NCBI GenBank assembly: GCA_020438105.1
Contig: JAGQVE010000024.1
Location: forward strand, 1 to 58,744
Length of the DNA stretch: 58,744 nt
Source of the DNA: Bacteroidales bacterium
GTDB taxonomy: Bacteria; Bacteroidota; Bacteroidia; Bacteroidales; JAADJA01
Direction: 5' to 3'
A program made the position numbers and the translations under genes. Below are positions 46,406-55,738 of this stretch, in pieces. The notes under the pieces were generated by a model. The model was not told the origin of the DNA. It saw only the letters and a list, made by a program, of their open reading frames with translations, and did no database searches. Position 1 is the first letter of the stretch. The number at the start of each line of letters is the position of its first letter.

Positions 46406-48250
46406 ATGAATAAAATATTAACTGGAATATTAGCATTTTTAATTTTAACCGCTTCGCAAATCACCGGGCAGGACGTTACCTTTACGGGCTCCTCTAAAAA
46501 TGTGGTTCGTGTTGGCGAGCGTTTCCAGTTAACCTATTCGGTAAATGCCGAAGGCCAGAATTTCAGAGGTCCCGATTTGAATAAATTCAGAGTACTCGGC
46601 GGCCCAAGCACCTCTTCAAGCTCCAGGATTGAGATTATAAACGGGAATGTGAGTCAGCGGGTTGACTATTCATTTACCTATGTATTGCAAGCTTCAGAAG
46701 AAGGGATTTTTGATCTTAGTCCGGCAAAAATTACCGTAGATGGGAAAACCTATGAATCAAATCCGGTAAAGATCCAGGTTGTTGCAGGTTCATCACAACA
46801 AGGAAACCAGCAGCAGGGCAATAGTAACGGTTCACAGCAAGGAGCACAAGAGGATCTTTCGGATGATATTTTCCTGAAAGCAGTTGTGGATAAAACTAAT
46901 CCCTACCAGGGCGAACAGGTAGTTGTAACTTACAAGCTTTATTTCAGAGTAAATATTTCTAACCTGATTTTCGATAAAGAGCCCTCTTTCAAAGGTTTCT
47001 GGGTGGATGATCTGTTAGAAAATCCGCAAAAATTCAAACAATACCAGGAAACCTACAAAGGGCAGGTATACCAGGTGGCAGAAGTCCGGAAATTTGCCCT
47101 GTTCCCGCAACAAAACGGGAAGGTGGAAATTCAGCCGGCACAGTTAACCTGTCAGGCACAGGTTCAAAATACGGCAAAGAAAAGTCGTGATCCGTTCGAC
47201 AGCTTTTTCAACGATCCGTTTTTTAATCGGGTTAAAACCGTTGAAGTTCCGCTTTCGTCAAACAGCGTAAACTTAAACATCAAACCCCTGCCCTCAGCCG
47301 GTAAACCCGCTGATTTCGGTGGTGCTGTTGGTGAATTTGATTTCAGCTCAACACTTGATCGAACTTCATTGAAAGCCAATGAAGCCATGAACCTAAAATT
47401 TACAGTTACCGGCTCGGGCAATGTGGAGCTAGTTGACAAAGTAAATGTTAAGTTTCCTCCCGACTTTGAAGTGTATGATCCCAAGATTTCCAAAAATATG
47501 CGAGATGGTCAGGGTGGAGTTTCGGGTCGCAAAACTTTTGAATACTTGTTAATTCCCCGCACAGAAGGCGACTTCAAAATCGAACCTGTGAAATTTGTGT
47601 ATTTCGATCTGAAGAAAAAACAATATATCACCCTCGAGACACCTGAATATAATATTTCCGTTGCCAAGGGTGATGGATCATCAGCCGACATAACTTATAG
47701 TGGATTAAACCAATCAGATATTCAATACATCGGTAGCGATATCCGTCACATCAGGATAAACAATCCGGAATTACGGCTTATTGGCAGCCTTTTCTTCGGG
47801 TCAAACCTGTTTTATATCCTGATCACCGTACCGCTGCTGCTTTTCATTTTGTTTTTGATCATCTGGAAAAATGAATTGAAAAAACGGAGCAATATCGCCC
47901 TGATGCGAAACCGTAAAGCTACAAGCATCGCCCGCAAAAGGATGAAAAAGGCGGAAATCTTTATGAAAGAAAATAACCGTGATCCTTTCTATGTGGAAGT
48001 ATCACAGGCTTTGTGGGGTTATTTGAGTGATAAATTCAGCATACCAATGGCAAACCTTTCGATGGAAACCGTGGAAGAAACATTACAAAGAAAAGAAGTG
48101 AAAGAAGAAACCATCAAAAAATTTATCGAAACGCTGAATAATTGTGAATTTGCAAGATTTGCGCCTGGCGACAATCATGCGGCCATGGAGAATATTTATA
48201 ACGGAGCTGTAAACATTATCACAATGATGGAAAAAGAATTAAAATCATGA
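46406..48250 (+). CDS. batD: BatD (oxygen-tolerance) protein
   Basis: This protein of about 614 residues starts at ATG 46406 (MNKILTGILAFLILTASQITGQ signal peptide); an in-frame TTG lies 27 bases upstream. It carries repeated beta-sandwich domains (VTFTGSSKNVVRVGERFQLTYSVNAEG; DDIFLKAVVDKTNPYQGEQVVVTYKLYFR; RTSLKANEAMNLKFTVTGSGNVELVD), a Gln/Gly/Ser-rich linker near residue 140, one membrane helix (NLFYILITVPLLLFILFLIIW, about 465-487) and a cytoplasmic helical tail. This is the standard BatD architecture. The TGA stop overlaps the batE ATG (ATGA). Confidence 0.93.
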   Translation: MNKILTGILAFLILTASQITGQDVTFTGSSKNVVRVGERFQLTYSVNAEGQNFRGPDLNKFRVLGGPSTSSSSRIEIINGNVSQRVDYSFTYVLQASEEGIFDLSPAKITVDGKTYESNPVKIQVVAGSSQQGNQQQGNSNGSQQGAQEDLSDDIFLKAVVDKTNPYQGEQVVVTYKLYFRVNISNLIFDKEPSFKGFWVDDLLENPQKFKQYQETYKGQVYQVAEVRKFALFPQQNGKVEIQPAQLTCQAQVQNTAKKSRDPFDSFFNDPFFNRVKTVEVPLSSNSVNLNIKPLPSAGKPADFGGAVGEFDFSSTLDRTSLKANEAMNLKFTVTGSGNVELVDKVNVKFPPDFEVYDPKISKNMRDGQGGVSGRKTFEYLLIPRTEGDFKIEPVKFVYFDLKKKQYITLETPEYNISVAKGDGSSADITYSGLNQSDIQYIGSDIRHIRINNPELRLIGSLFFGSNLFYILITVPLLLFILFLIIWKNELKKRSNIALMRNRKATSIARKRMKKAEIFMKENNRDPFYVEVSQALWGYLSDKFSIPMANLSMETVEETLQRKEVKEETIKKFIETLNNCEFARFAPGDNHAAMENIYNGAVNIITMMEKELKS

Positions 48251-49005
48251 AGAAGCTTGTAATAAATATCCTGCTGATTTTAATTTTTGCCGGTTCAGTC
48301 TATTCAACCGGCATCGACAGCTTGTATTATAAAGCCAATGCCGCCTACAACAATCAGTATTACGAAGATGCGGTTAAAAACTACCTGAAGATAGTGGATG
48401 CAGGGTATGAATCGGCCGATCTTTATTATAACATGGGAAATGCTTATTTTAAAAGTGACGACATTCCTTCGGCAATCTTATATTATGAAAAGGCATTAAA
48501 GCTCAGGTCCAATGATGAAGACATTCAATACAACCTGGATGTGGCAAATACAAAAATTGTGGATAAAATTGAGCCGGTTCCTGTTTTGTTTTATAAAAAA
48601 TGGTGGCGCTCTTTTTACAATATGTTCACTGCAAATATCTGGGCAATGATCAGCGTGGGCGGCCTGATCCTTTTTATTGTTTTACTGGCATTTTACCTGC
48701 TATCGCGATCCATACGGGTACGCAAGCTTTCGTTTTTCACAGGTCTTGTTTTCCTTGGGATCACACTTTTTACGTTTACCGTGAGTTTACAAAAATACCG
48801 TCATCTGACCAATAAGCGTGAAGCAATTGTGTTTACACCAACCATAACGGTAAAAAGCTCCCCAAATCAAAATAGCGTTGACTTGTTTGTGATCCATGAA
48901 GGTTCAAAAGTAGAATTGCGCGACCATGTAGGAAGTTGGTATGAGATCAGAATAGCAAATGGTAGTGTGGGTTGGTTGCCTGAATCAGCCTTGAAACAGA
49001 TTTGA
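48247..49005 (+). CDS. batE: TPR and SH3-like protein BatE
   Basis: This 252-residue protein has a signal peptide, two TPR units (DSLYYKANAAYNNQYYEDAVKNYLKIVDAG; ADLYYNMGNAYFKSDDIPSAILYYEKALKL), two membrane helices (MISVGGLILFIVLLAFYLLSR, LSFFTGLVFLGITLFTFTVSL) and a C-terminal bacterial SH3 domain (AIVFTPTITVKSSPNQ ... VGSWYEIRIANGSVGWLPESAL). It is the last gene of the Bat operon and is convergent with the histidine kinase gene, with 11 bases between stops. Confidence 0.93.
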   Translation: MKKLVINILLILIFAGSVYSTGIDSLYYKANAAYNNQYYEDAVKNYLKIVDAGYESADLYYNMGNAYFKSDDIPSAILYYEKALKLRSNDEDIQYNLDVANTKIVDKIEPVPVLFYKKWWRSFYNMFTANIWAMISVGGLILFIVLLAFYLLSRSIRVRKLSFFTGLVFLGITLFTFTVSLQKYRHLTNKREAIVFTPTITVKSSPNQNSVDLFVIHEGSKVELRDHVGSWYEIRIANGSVGWLPESALKQI

Positions 49006-49016
49006 TAAGCAAATTT

Positions 49017-50066
49017 TTACCTGGCCTTTTTTAAAGTAAATCCGAATGTTGTTCCAAGTCCTTGTGCACTTCTTACATTAACTGTTTGATCATGGGCTTC
49101 GATGATATGCTTTACAATGGAAAGTCCCAATCCTGAACCACCCTGTTCACGCGAGCGATCCTTATCCACACGGTAAAAACGTTCAAATATCCTGGGGAGG
49201 TGTTTAGGGTCAATGCCAATTCCATTGTCAGAAATTTCCACCAGAATATTATCATTCATGTCATATAGACCCACATGGGTATGGCCATTCTCCTTGCCAT
49301 ACTTAATCGAATTTGTAATCAGGTTATTCATTACCTGCTGAATTAACTCTCTGTCGGCAATAACCATGAATGAGCGATCACATCCTTCTTTAAATTCCAG
49401 GTCAATGTCCTTCTTACGGGCCCTGATTTCAGCCGAATCCATTACATCCGAAGCCAGCCGGTGTATATCAAATTTTTCTTCATTCAGCGAAAAACTACCA
49501 TCCTCCAAATTGGAGATCATTTGAAGATCATCCACAATTTCGGTCATCCGTTTCACATTTTTCCTCGCCTTTTGAAGGAATTTCATATTGATATTTTCAT
49601 CTTCTATTCCGCCTTCAATCAGTGTTTCCAAATATCCCTGAATATTAAAAATGGGGGTTTTTAGCTCATGAAAAACATTTCCTAAAAACTCTTTACGGTA
49701 TTTCTCCAGTTTCTTTTGTTTCCTGATTTCCTTGAGGTTATTTTGTTGCCAGTTGATAACCTCGTTTTCTACATCCTGTATTACATTGGATTTTAAATCC
49801 GATTTAACCGGTTTTTCCTGTGCAGAAAGTTTGGTATCGTAAATGGTTTTGTAAACCAGTTTGATTTTCCGGTAAATAAAACGCTCCAATGAATAAACAT
49901 TAATAATATAGAGTGCCACACCAAGAATTACAGGAACAATAAATACGATGATCCAGGCCAGTTTATCGGGCATTATCAATTTTAAAACCAGCATAATAAA
50001 AAGCAGGAAAGCCGCTGCAATGAGTGTTACAAGGCGGGCAACAACAATGGGTGTGGCGTTTTTCAT
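49017..50066 (-). CDS. phoR: Sensor histidine kinase, PhoR type
   Basis: This 349-residue membrane kinase has two N-terminal helices (ARLVTLIAAAFLLFIMLVLKL; LAWIIVFIVPVILGVALYIINV) with almost no periplasmic loop, like PhoR, then a coiled linker. The H-box EFLGNVFHELKTPIFNIQGYLETL has phospho-acceptor His133, followed by N-box NNLITNSIKYG, G1 ISDNGIGIDPKHLPRIFERFYR and G2 GGSGLGLSIVKHII. No PAS domain is present, unlike E. coli PhoR. It is co-transcribed behind the response regulator (20-base gap). A phosphate role is inferred from its regulator and from the Pho-box-like repeats nearby. Confidence 0.85.
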   Translation of the reverse strand: MKNATPIVVARLVTLIAAAFLLFIMLVLKLIMPDKLAWIIVFIVPVILGVALYIINVYSLERFIYRKIKLVYKTIYDTKLSAQEKPVKSDLKSNVIQDVENEVINWQQNNLKEIRKQKKLEKYRKEFLGNVFHELKTPIFNIQGYLETLIEGGIEDENINMKFLQKARKNVKRMTEIVDDLQMISNLEDGSFSLNEEKFDIHRLASDVMDSAEIRARKKDIDLEFKEGCDRSFMVIADRELIQQVMNNLITNSIKYGKENGHTHVGLYDMNDNILVEISDNGIGIDPKHLPRIFERFYRVDKDRSREQGGSGLGLSIVKHIIEAHDQTVNVRSAQGLGTTFGFTLKKAR

Positions 50067-50086
50067 ACGATCAAACTCAGGTGGTT

Positions 50087-50770
50087 TTATTCATTAAAAC
50101 CGTAACCTACCCCTTTGATGGTTTTGATATGTTGTTTGCCAATCTTTTCGCGCAATTTGCGGATATGCACATCCAGCGTGCGGTCGCTAACAAACACATC
50201 ATTACCCCAAACCTTTGCATAGATTTCTTCGCGGGAAAATATTTTACCGGGGCTTGATGCCAACAATACAAGCAGGTCGAATTCAATTTTGGGTATGTGC
50301 ATGGAAGTGCCTTCAACAATTACCTCTCTTTTATCCCGGTCGATGATGATTGAACTGATGTCAATCTTGTTTTCATCCGAAAATGCTTTTGATTTTCGTT
50401 TAAGCAACGCTTTGATCCTTGCTATTAAAACCCTTGGACGAACCGGTTTGGTGATGTAATCATCAGCTCCTACTTCAAACCCCGCAATTTGCGAATAGTC
50501 TTCACCACGTGCTGTAAGAAAAACGATCAACGTATCTTCAAATTCAGGCATCTCCCTCAGATCCTGGCAAAGTTCAACACCGTCCATTCCCGGCATCATG
50601 ATGTCCAAAAGGATCAGATCCGGTTTTTCTTTTTGTGCCAGTTTTTTACCCTCGTTGCCATTTTGGGCAGAAAATACTCGGAATCCTTCTTTTTCAAAAT
50701 TGTATTGCAGAAATTCGATGATATCTTTTTCATCATCAACGATCAAAATTTTGGAATTACTGGTATCCAT
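50087..50770 (-). CDS. phoB: Response regulator, OmpR/PhoB family
   Basis: This 227-residue protein has a receiver domain (acidic pocket D12-D13, phospho-acceptor D56 in LILLDIMMPGMDG, conserved Lys in ITKPVRP) and a winged-helix output domain (FDLLVLLASSPGKIFSREEIYAKVWGNDVFVSDRTLDVHIRKLREKIG ... IKTIKGVGYGF). OmpR-family members of the PhoB/PhoP branch bind direct repeats spaced 11 bp, and such repeats precede this gene itself and three other units in the last 8 kb. Autoregulation is therefore likely. Confidence 0.88.
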   Translation of the reverse strand: MDTSNSKILIVDDEKDIIEFLQYNFEKEGFRVFSAQNGNEGKKLAQKEKPDLILLDIMMPGMDGVELCQDLREMPEFEDTLIVFLTARGEDYSQIAGFEVGADDYITKPVRPRVLIARIKALLKRKSKAFSDENKIDISSIIIDRDKREVIVEGTSMHIPKIEFDLLVLLASSPGKIFSREEIYAKVWGNDVFVSDRTLDVHIRKLREKIGKQHIKTIKGVGYGFNE

Positions 50771-50794
50771 AATGGAGTTGTTATTTTAAAGGGC

Positions 50795-50828
50795 CAAAAT
50801 TAATGGTTAAATATTAATTTATCATTAA
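50795..50828 (-). promoter_or_regulatory. Pho-box-like repeats and -7 box of the phoB-phoR unit
   Basis: On the minus strand the heptamers TTAATGA (50828-50822) and TTAATAT (50817-50811) are spaced 11 bp apart. After exactly 8 bases comes TAATTTTG (50802-50795), a perfect -7 box. Transcription would start close to the response-regulator ATG at 50770. The same heptamer-8 nt-TAnnTTTG geometry recurs at two other promoters here. Confidence 0.58.
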
Positions 50829-50844
50829 TCATAGTCTGGGACAA

Positions 50845-50900
50845 TTAACCTAAAGTTAACCTTTCATTAAAATTAACTTTTCAATTAGTCTATTGCTTTG
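50845..50900 (+). promoter_or_regulatory. Pho-box-like repeats and -7 box of the lipoprotein/TonB unit
   Basis: TTAACCT at 50845 and 50856 and TTAAAAT at 50867, with a weaker TTTTCAA at 50878, form direct repeats with an exact 11-bp period (7-base unit plus 4-base spacer). Eight bases after the last unit lies TTGCTTTG (50893-50900), one base off TAnnTTTG. The repeats replace the -33 element, as expected for a PhoB-activated promoter. The unit resembles Pho boxes of cyanobacteria and Bacillus (TTAAC-type). Confidence 0.68.
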
Positions 50901-50943
50901 CAGCAAAAGAAATTTGCTAACAAATTTAAGTTAAATAAAATTA

Positions 50944-52221
50944 ATGAATCACATGAAAAATTTTAGATTATTTCACTTCGCTGCTGTGGTTGCAGTGGTT
51001 GCAGTACTTTTTAGTGCTTGTAAAAAGGATGAAAACAATGATCCCACTCCCACCCCAGGCGATAATGTAGTAACTGCAAACATTAATGCAAACACTACAT
51101 GGAAAACAGGTGAAGTATATGAACTTGGTGGACGTATTGCAGTTTTATCCGGTGTTACTTTAACCATTGAAAAAGGAACCATTATTAAAGGTCAGGCCGG
51201 TACAGGGTCAAACGCTACCGCCTTACTTGTTGCCCGTGGTGGTAAAATCATGGCTGAAGGAACTGCTGATGAACCTATCATTTTCACCTCTGTAGCTGAC
51301 GAAATTGAACCCGGAATGGTTGCAAGTCCGAACCTTGATCCCGACTTGAACGGATTATGGGGTGGAGTAATCATTCTCGGCAATGCGCCTATTTCCGCTG
51401 ATGCTTCTTCAGTTCAAATTGAAGGAATTCCGGCATCAGACCAAAACGGTTTATATGGTGGAAATGATGCAGCTGATAACTCTGGTGTATTTAAATATGT
51501 TTCCATTCGTCATGGTGGTGCTAACATAGGTGAAGGTAATGAAATCAACGGGCTTACATTAGGTGGTGTTGGTTCAGGAACTGTTATTGACCATGTGGAG
51601 GTGATCGCTAACCAGGATGATGGAATCGAATGTTTTGGTGGAACAGTTAATATTACTAACTTCCTCATCTGGAATCCGGGTGATGACGGTTATGATATGG
51701 ATCAGGCTTACAAGGGAACAATTTCTAACTTCATTTTAATTGCAGGCCCCGATACTGATCATGGCATGGAACTCGACGGTGGCGAAGGTGCCGGAACCGG
51801 CTCATTTACTCTTACTAACGGCTCTTTAAAAGGCTGGAATGAAGACGGAACCGGTGGTGGAGAGTATGCCGACCTCAGGGATGGTGTTACTTGTACAATC
51901 AGCAATTGCTACTATTTCAACTTTTCTGACAATTCTGACCTCGAGCTGGATGCCGGAGAGGATAATATGGACGCTACTATCTCAACTGCCTACGCAAATG
52001 GTGATGTTGTTTTCAGCAACCTGGAATTCAATGTAAGCCACCTTACATCAGGCAACTTAACTATCGAGGCCATTTTTGCCGACAAAATGGACGGCCAGAA
52101 TGTTTTCGAAACATATCCACCAGATGCCAGCATCGTTACAACCCGCACAGTTGGAGCTGACAAATCAGCATTTACCGGCTGGACATGGGCTGATGTTCAT
52201 GGTGAATTGAGTGGTTTTTAA
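50944..52221 (+). CDS. Beta-helix surface lipoprotein, probably phosphate-regulated
   Basis: This 425-residue lipoprotein (start at ATG 50944 or 50953) has the lipobox VLFSAC, then a Pro/Thr linker and a Gly/Asn-rich repetitive body of parallel beta-helix type: TTWKTGEVYELGGRIAVLSGVTLTIEKGTIIKG, FKYVSIRHGGANIGEGNEINGLTLGGVGSGTVIDHVEVIANQDDGIECFGG and similar turns. No enzyme motif is recognised. Asp-rich turns (GDDGYDMDQ, LELDAGEDNMD) could bind metal ions. It is followed by a TonB receptor after a strong hairpin and preceded by Pho-box-like repeats, so it is probably an outer-membrane or surface partner in phosphate or phospho-compound uptake (inference). Confidence 0.82.
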   Translation: MNHMKNFRLFHFAAVVAVVAVLFSACKKDENNDPTPTPGDNVVTANINANTTWKTGEVYELGGRIAVLSGVTLTIEKGTIIKGQAGTGSNATALLVARGGKIMAEGTADEPIIFTSVADEIEPGMVASPNLDPDLNGLWGGVIILGNAPISADASSVQIEGIPASDQNGLYGGNDAADNSGVFKYVSIRHGGANIGEGNEINGLTLGGVGSGTVIDHVEVIANQDDGIECFGGTVNITNFLIWNPGDDGYDMDQAYKGTISNFILIAGPDTDHGMELDGGEGAGTGSFTLTNGSLKGWNEDGTGGGEYADLRDGVTCTISNCYYFNFSDNSDLELDAGEDNMDATISTAYANGDVVFSNLEFNVSHLTSGNLTIEAIFADKMDGQNVFETYPPDASIVTTRTVGADKSAFTGWTWADVHGELSGF

Positions 52222-52247
52222 AGAAAAAACAAATTCAATATATATTT

Positions 52248-52281
52248 CAAAACACGCACGTTTTACAACGTGCGTGTTTTG
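52248..52281 (+). terminator. Strong hairpin between lipoprotein and TonB receptor genes
   Basis: CAAAACACGCACGTT (52248-52262) and AACGTGCGTGTTTTG (52267-52281) form a perfect 15-bp stem with a four-base loop, beginning 26 bases after the lipoprotein stop and ending 26 bases before the TonB ATG. The TTTTG at the base and a T-poor tail make it a partial terminator or an RNA-processing/stability element that could set the ratio of the two products. Confidence 0.6.
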
Positions 52282-52307
52282 AAGTTTAAAAAAGAAGTGA
52301 GATTAAA

Positions 52308-55199
52308 ATGCAATTAAAGGGACTATTTCTAATTATCAGCCTTTTTGTAATGACCATGATCAGTGCACAAAACGGCTTTATCAGGGGGACAATTTTTGAT
52401 GCTGCTACCGGTGAATATTTACCCGGTGTTACGGTGTTAATAGAAGGTACCACCACCGGCACCATTACCGACCTCGATGGAAAGTTCAATATTTCAATTG
52501 AGCCAGGTATCTATAACTTACAATTTTCATTTATTTCTTACGAAACTCTTCAAATTACAAGTATAGAAGTGAAGGCCGGAGAAGCACATGTGCTTAATGA
52601 TGTAGGGTTGAGCGAAGCTTCAATAAACCTCGAAGAAGTAACCGTTACGGCCAAAGCAGTTCGAAATACTGAAAACGCTTTGATGACCATCAAACAAAAA
52701 TCAGCCAATGTGGTTGATGGAATCTCAGCTTCCAATTTCCGTAAAATCGGTGATTCGGATGCTGCAGCCTCTATGGGACGTGTAACCGGAGTTTCCGTTG
52801 AAGGTGGAAAATATGTTTACGTTCGTGGCCTTGGCGACAGATATACCAAAACCATCATGAACGGTGTGGATATTCCGGGGCTTGATCCCGACAGGAATAC
52901 CTTGCAAATGGACTTGTTTCCTACCAATGTTATTGATAATATTTTGGTTCATAAATCATTTACGGCAGAACTTCCGGCCGACTTTACAGGTGGAGTGATA
53001 GATATTGAAACAAAAGATTTTCCGGAAGATAAAATCGGGAATTTTTCTATTTCAGCCGGATACAATCCTGACATGCATTTTAATTCGGAATACCTGACTT
53101 ATGAAGGTGGCAGCCTCGACTGGCTTGGTTTTGACGACGGCACCCGTGATATTCCCGCAACTTCTAACATCCCGTTTTTCTCGGATGTAGTTGGAAATCC
53201 CAACGGAGCAGAAGGCCAGCGGTACCAGGAAATACTGGGCAATTTTAATCCAACCCTTTCGGCTAAACCTAAAACCAGCTTTATGGATTTTAGCCTGGGT
53301 GCTTCTTTTGGAAATCAAATTCCTAAGGAAAAGATGACACTCGGATACTATTTCTCTATTTCGTACAAAAACGAAACACAGTTTTATAAAGATGCTGAGT
53401 TCAGCCGCTATGGACTTTCAAGCGATCCGGATAATTATGAAATGCAAGTACGCGAATACCAGGTAGGTGATTATGGAGTAAACAATGTGCTTTTAAGTGC
53501 GCTTGCCGGTTTTGCCATTAAAAAACAAAATTCGAAATACAGGTTTAATTTGATGCACCTCCAAAATGGGGAATCCAAAGCCGGTATTTTTGATTACCGC
53601 GGATCCGATCAGGGTTCTATTTTTGATGCATTGCAACACAACCTTGAATACGGACAACGCTCACTTACCAACTTGCTTATTGGCGGGGAACATGTTCTGG
53701 GAGACAATGACTGGCATTTGAGTTGGAAAGTAAGTCCTACAAGAGCTTCCATGAAAGATCCGGATGTACGATTTACCCGGTACGAAAAAAGAGATAATGG
53801 TTGGGCCATTGGAACTGAGGTAGGATTCCCGGAAAGGATCTGGCGCGACCTTGATGAAACTGACTTTGCAGCTCATGTCGATTTTGAAAAAGGTTTTGAA
53901 TTTAACGACCGAAAAGCTAAATTAAAATTTGGGGGTGCCGGAACTTATAAGGAAAGAGATTTCGTGATTCAAAGTTTCGCCTTAAATATCAGGAATGTAC
54001 CTTTAACCGGAGATCCGGATGAATTATTTTACCCCGAAAATCTATGGCCCCTTGATGGTGATGTTTCTTCGGGGACAACCTACGAAGCCCGTTTTGTACC
54101 TTACAACCCGAATAAATTCAATGCAAACACGATGAACGGCGCGGGTTATGCTTCGGTTGATTTACCATTAATGGCAAGGTTTAAAGCAGTGGTAGGCGTT
54201 AGGATGGAAAACTTTACCCAACGCTATACCGGAACAAACCAAAACAGAACCAAAGTACTTGACAATGATAAGGTATTAGACGAACTCGGCTTTTTCCCAT
54301 CTGTAAATTTAATATTTAACCTTACCGAAAATCAGAATCTGCGTTTATCCTATGCCAAAACCATTGCAAGACCGTCGTTCAAAGAACTTTCTTTTGCTGA
54401 AATTTATGACCCCATCAGCGGACGCACCTTCATCGGAGGGCTCTTCAGAGATGCTGATGACGTTGCCGGGGTGGAATACTGGGATGGAAACCTAGTAAGT
54501 ACCGATATCCAGAATTTTGATTTACGCTGGGAAACTTTCGGCAAAATGGGGCAGATGTTTTCCATTAGCGGATTTTACAAAACGTTTAAAAATCCCATCG
54601 AGATCGTTCAGTATGCCACCCAAACCGGCACATTTCAGCCCCGTAATGTGGGCGATGGTGAAGTTTTTGGCGCCGAAACCGAATTCCGTCTGAATTTGGG
54701 AACATTGACCAATTCCCTGAGCCACCTTAACTTCAATGCAAACCTTACGATTACTGAATCAAGGATTGAATTGAGTGCCACCGAATACAGCTCCAGAGTT
54801 GAAAATGCAAGAACCGGACAAACTATCGATAAATACAGGGATATGGCCGGTCAGGCTCCTTACCTGGTAAATGTTGGTTTCGCTTATGATGGCGGACAAA
54901 AAGGATTTGTTCAGGGTTTGGAGGCCGGAGTTTATTACAATGTTCAGGGCGAAACACTTCAATATGTTGGTATTGTTGACAGACCGGATATATACAGCAA
55001 ACCGTTTAACAGCTTAAACCTGAATGCCAACAAAAGATTTGGCAGTGACAACCGCATGCAACTCGGACTTAAAATTGAAAATCTGCTCAACTCAAGCAAA
55101 GAGTCCATCTTCAAATCATACGAAGCAGCGGATCAATATTTCGAACGTTTGAATCCGGGCATCAAGTTCAGTTTAAGGTTTGCTTATTCGTTATATTAA
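52308..55199 (+). CDS. TonB-dependent outer membrane receptor with carboxypeptidase-like N-terminal domain
   Basis: This 963-residue protein has a signal peptide (MQLKGLFLIISLFVMTMISAQ) and a CarboxypepD_reg-like domain (FIRGTIFDAATGEYLPGVTVLIEGTTTGTITDLDGKFNISI). A plug domain follows (DSDAAASMGRVTGVSVEGGKYVYVRGLGDRYTKTIMNGVDIPGLDP, VIDNILVHKSFTAELPADFTGGVIDI), then a 22-stranded-type barrel ending in aromatic SLRFAYSLY. It imports a substrate using TonB energy. No SusD-like partner follows; the partner is the beta-helix lipoprotein upstream. The Pho-box-like repeats of that unit suggest a phosphate-related substrate, which cannot be named. Confidence 0.9.
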   Translation: MQLKGLFLIISLFVMTMISAQNGFIRGTIFDAATGEYLPGVTVLIEGTTTGTITDLDGKFNISIEPGIYNLQFSFISYETLQITSIEVKAGEAHVLNDVGLSEASINLEEVTVTAKAVRNTENALMTIKQKSANVVDGISASNFRKIGDSDAAASMGRVTGVSVEGGKYVYVRGLGDRYTKTIMNGVDIPGLDPDRNTLQMDLFPTNVIDNILVHKSFTAELPADFTGGVIDIETKDFPEDKIGNFSISAGYNPDMHFNSEYLTYEGGSLDWLGFDDGTRDIPATSNIPFFSDVVGNPNGAEGQRYQEILGNFNPTLSAKPKTSFMDFSLGASFGNQIPKEKMTLGYYFSISYKNETQFYKDAEFSRYGLSSDPDNYEMQVREYQVGDYGVNNVLLSALAGFAIKKQNSKYRFNLMHLQNGESKAGIFDYRGSDQGSIFDALQHNLEYGQRSLTNLLIGGEHVLGDNDWHLSWKVSPTRASMKDPDVRFTRYEKRDNGWAIGTEVGFPERIWRDLDETDFAAHVDFEKGFEFNDRKAKLKFGGAGTYKERDFVIQSFALNIRNVPLTGDPDELFYPENLWPLDGDVSSGTTYEARFVPYNPNKFNANTMNGAGYASVDLPLMARFKAVVGVRMENFTQRYTGTNQNRTKVLDNDKVLDELGFFPSVNLIFNLTENQNLRLSYAKTIARPSFKELSFAEIYDPISGRTFIGGLFRDADDVAGVEYWDGNLVSTDIQNFDLRWETFGKMGQMFSISGFYKTFKNPIEIVQYATQTGTFQPRNVGDGEVFGAETEFRLNLGTLTNSLSHLNFNANLTITESRIELSATEYSSRVENARTGQTIDKYRDMAGQAPYLVNVGFAYDGGQKGFVQGLEAGVYYNVQGETLQYVGIVDRPDIYSKPFNSLNLNANKRFGSDNRMQLGLKIENLLNSSKESIFKSYEAADQYFERLNPGIKFSLRFAYSLY

Positions 55200-55254
55200 T
55201 AACAATGAAACCAATTATAGTTAAATTTGTAGTAAGAATATATAAAGATATACG

Positions 55255-55716
55255 ATGAAGAAATTGATTATTCCGTTGATTGGGCTGTTTTTAATGCTTG
55301 CGTTTACAACAAATGCGCAGGAAGTGGAAATGAAAGACGGTCATTTTTATAAAAAAGGGATGTTATATACCGGAAAGCATACCGAATATTATGAAAATGG
55401 AAATCCAAAAATTGTGATGAATATTAAAAATGGGGTGGAAGACGGAGAAGTGATCACCTATTTTGAAAATGGCCAGAAGCACGAACTGCGAAATTATACG
55501 GAAGGCAAAAAGGATGGTCTCTGGACTAACTGGAATAAAGAAGGAGTTAAAGTAGCCGAAGCCAGATATAAAGATGATAAAAAAGATGGTGACTGGTACA
55601 TTTGGGACGATGAAGGAAACTTGCTCTATGAAATGCATTATACCGCCGGTGATAAATCCGGGACCTGGAAAATGTACGACAAAGATGGCAACCTGAAAAA
55701 CGAAAGAAAGTATTAA
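55255..55716 (+). CDS. Secreted MORN-repeat (YwqK-like) protein
   Basis: This 153-residue protein has a signal peptide (MKKLIIPLIGLFLMLAFTTNAQ) and four to five MORN-type units: YYENGNPKIVMNIKNGVEDGEVITYFENGQKHELRNYTEGKKDGLWTNWNKEGVKVAEARYKDDKKDGDWYIWDDEGN and more. Databases often label such proteins YwqK antitoxins, but no toxin gene is near and export rules out that role. A perfect TAnnTTTG box (TAAATTTG, 55222-55229) stands 25 bases before the start. A terminator follows. Confidence 0.85.
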   Translation: MKKLIIPLIGLFLMLAFTTNAQEVEMKDGHFYKKGMLYTGKHTEYYENGNPKIVMNIKNGVEDGEVITYFENGQKHELRNYTEGKKDGLWTNWNKEGVKVAEARYKDDKKDGDWYIWDDEGNLLYEMHYTAGDKSGTWKMYDKDGNLKNERKY

Positions 55717-55738
55717 AAATAGAAATTTGGAATATTTC

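Noticed and set aside
55255..55716. Reading the MORN protein as an antitoxin (YwqK label)
   Set aside because: It has a signal peptide and no neighbouring toxin gene; only the repeat type is shared.
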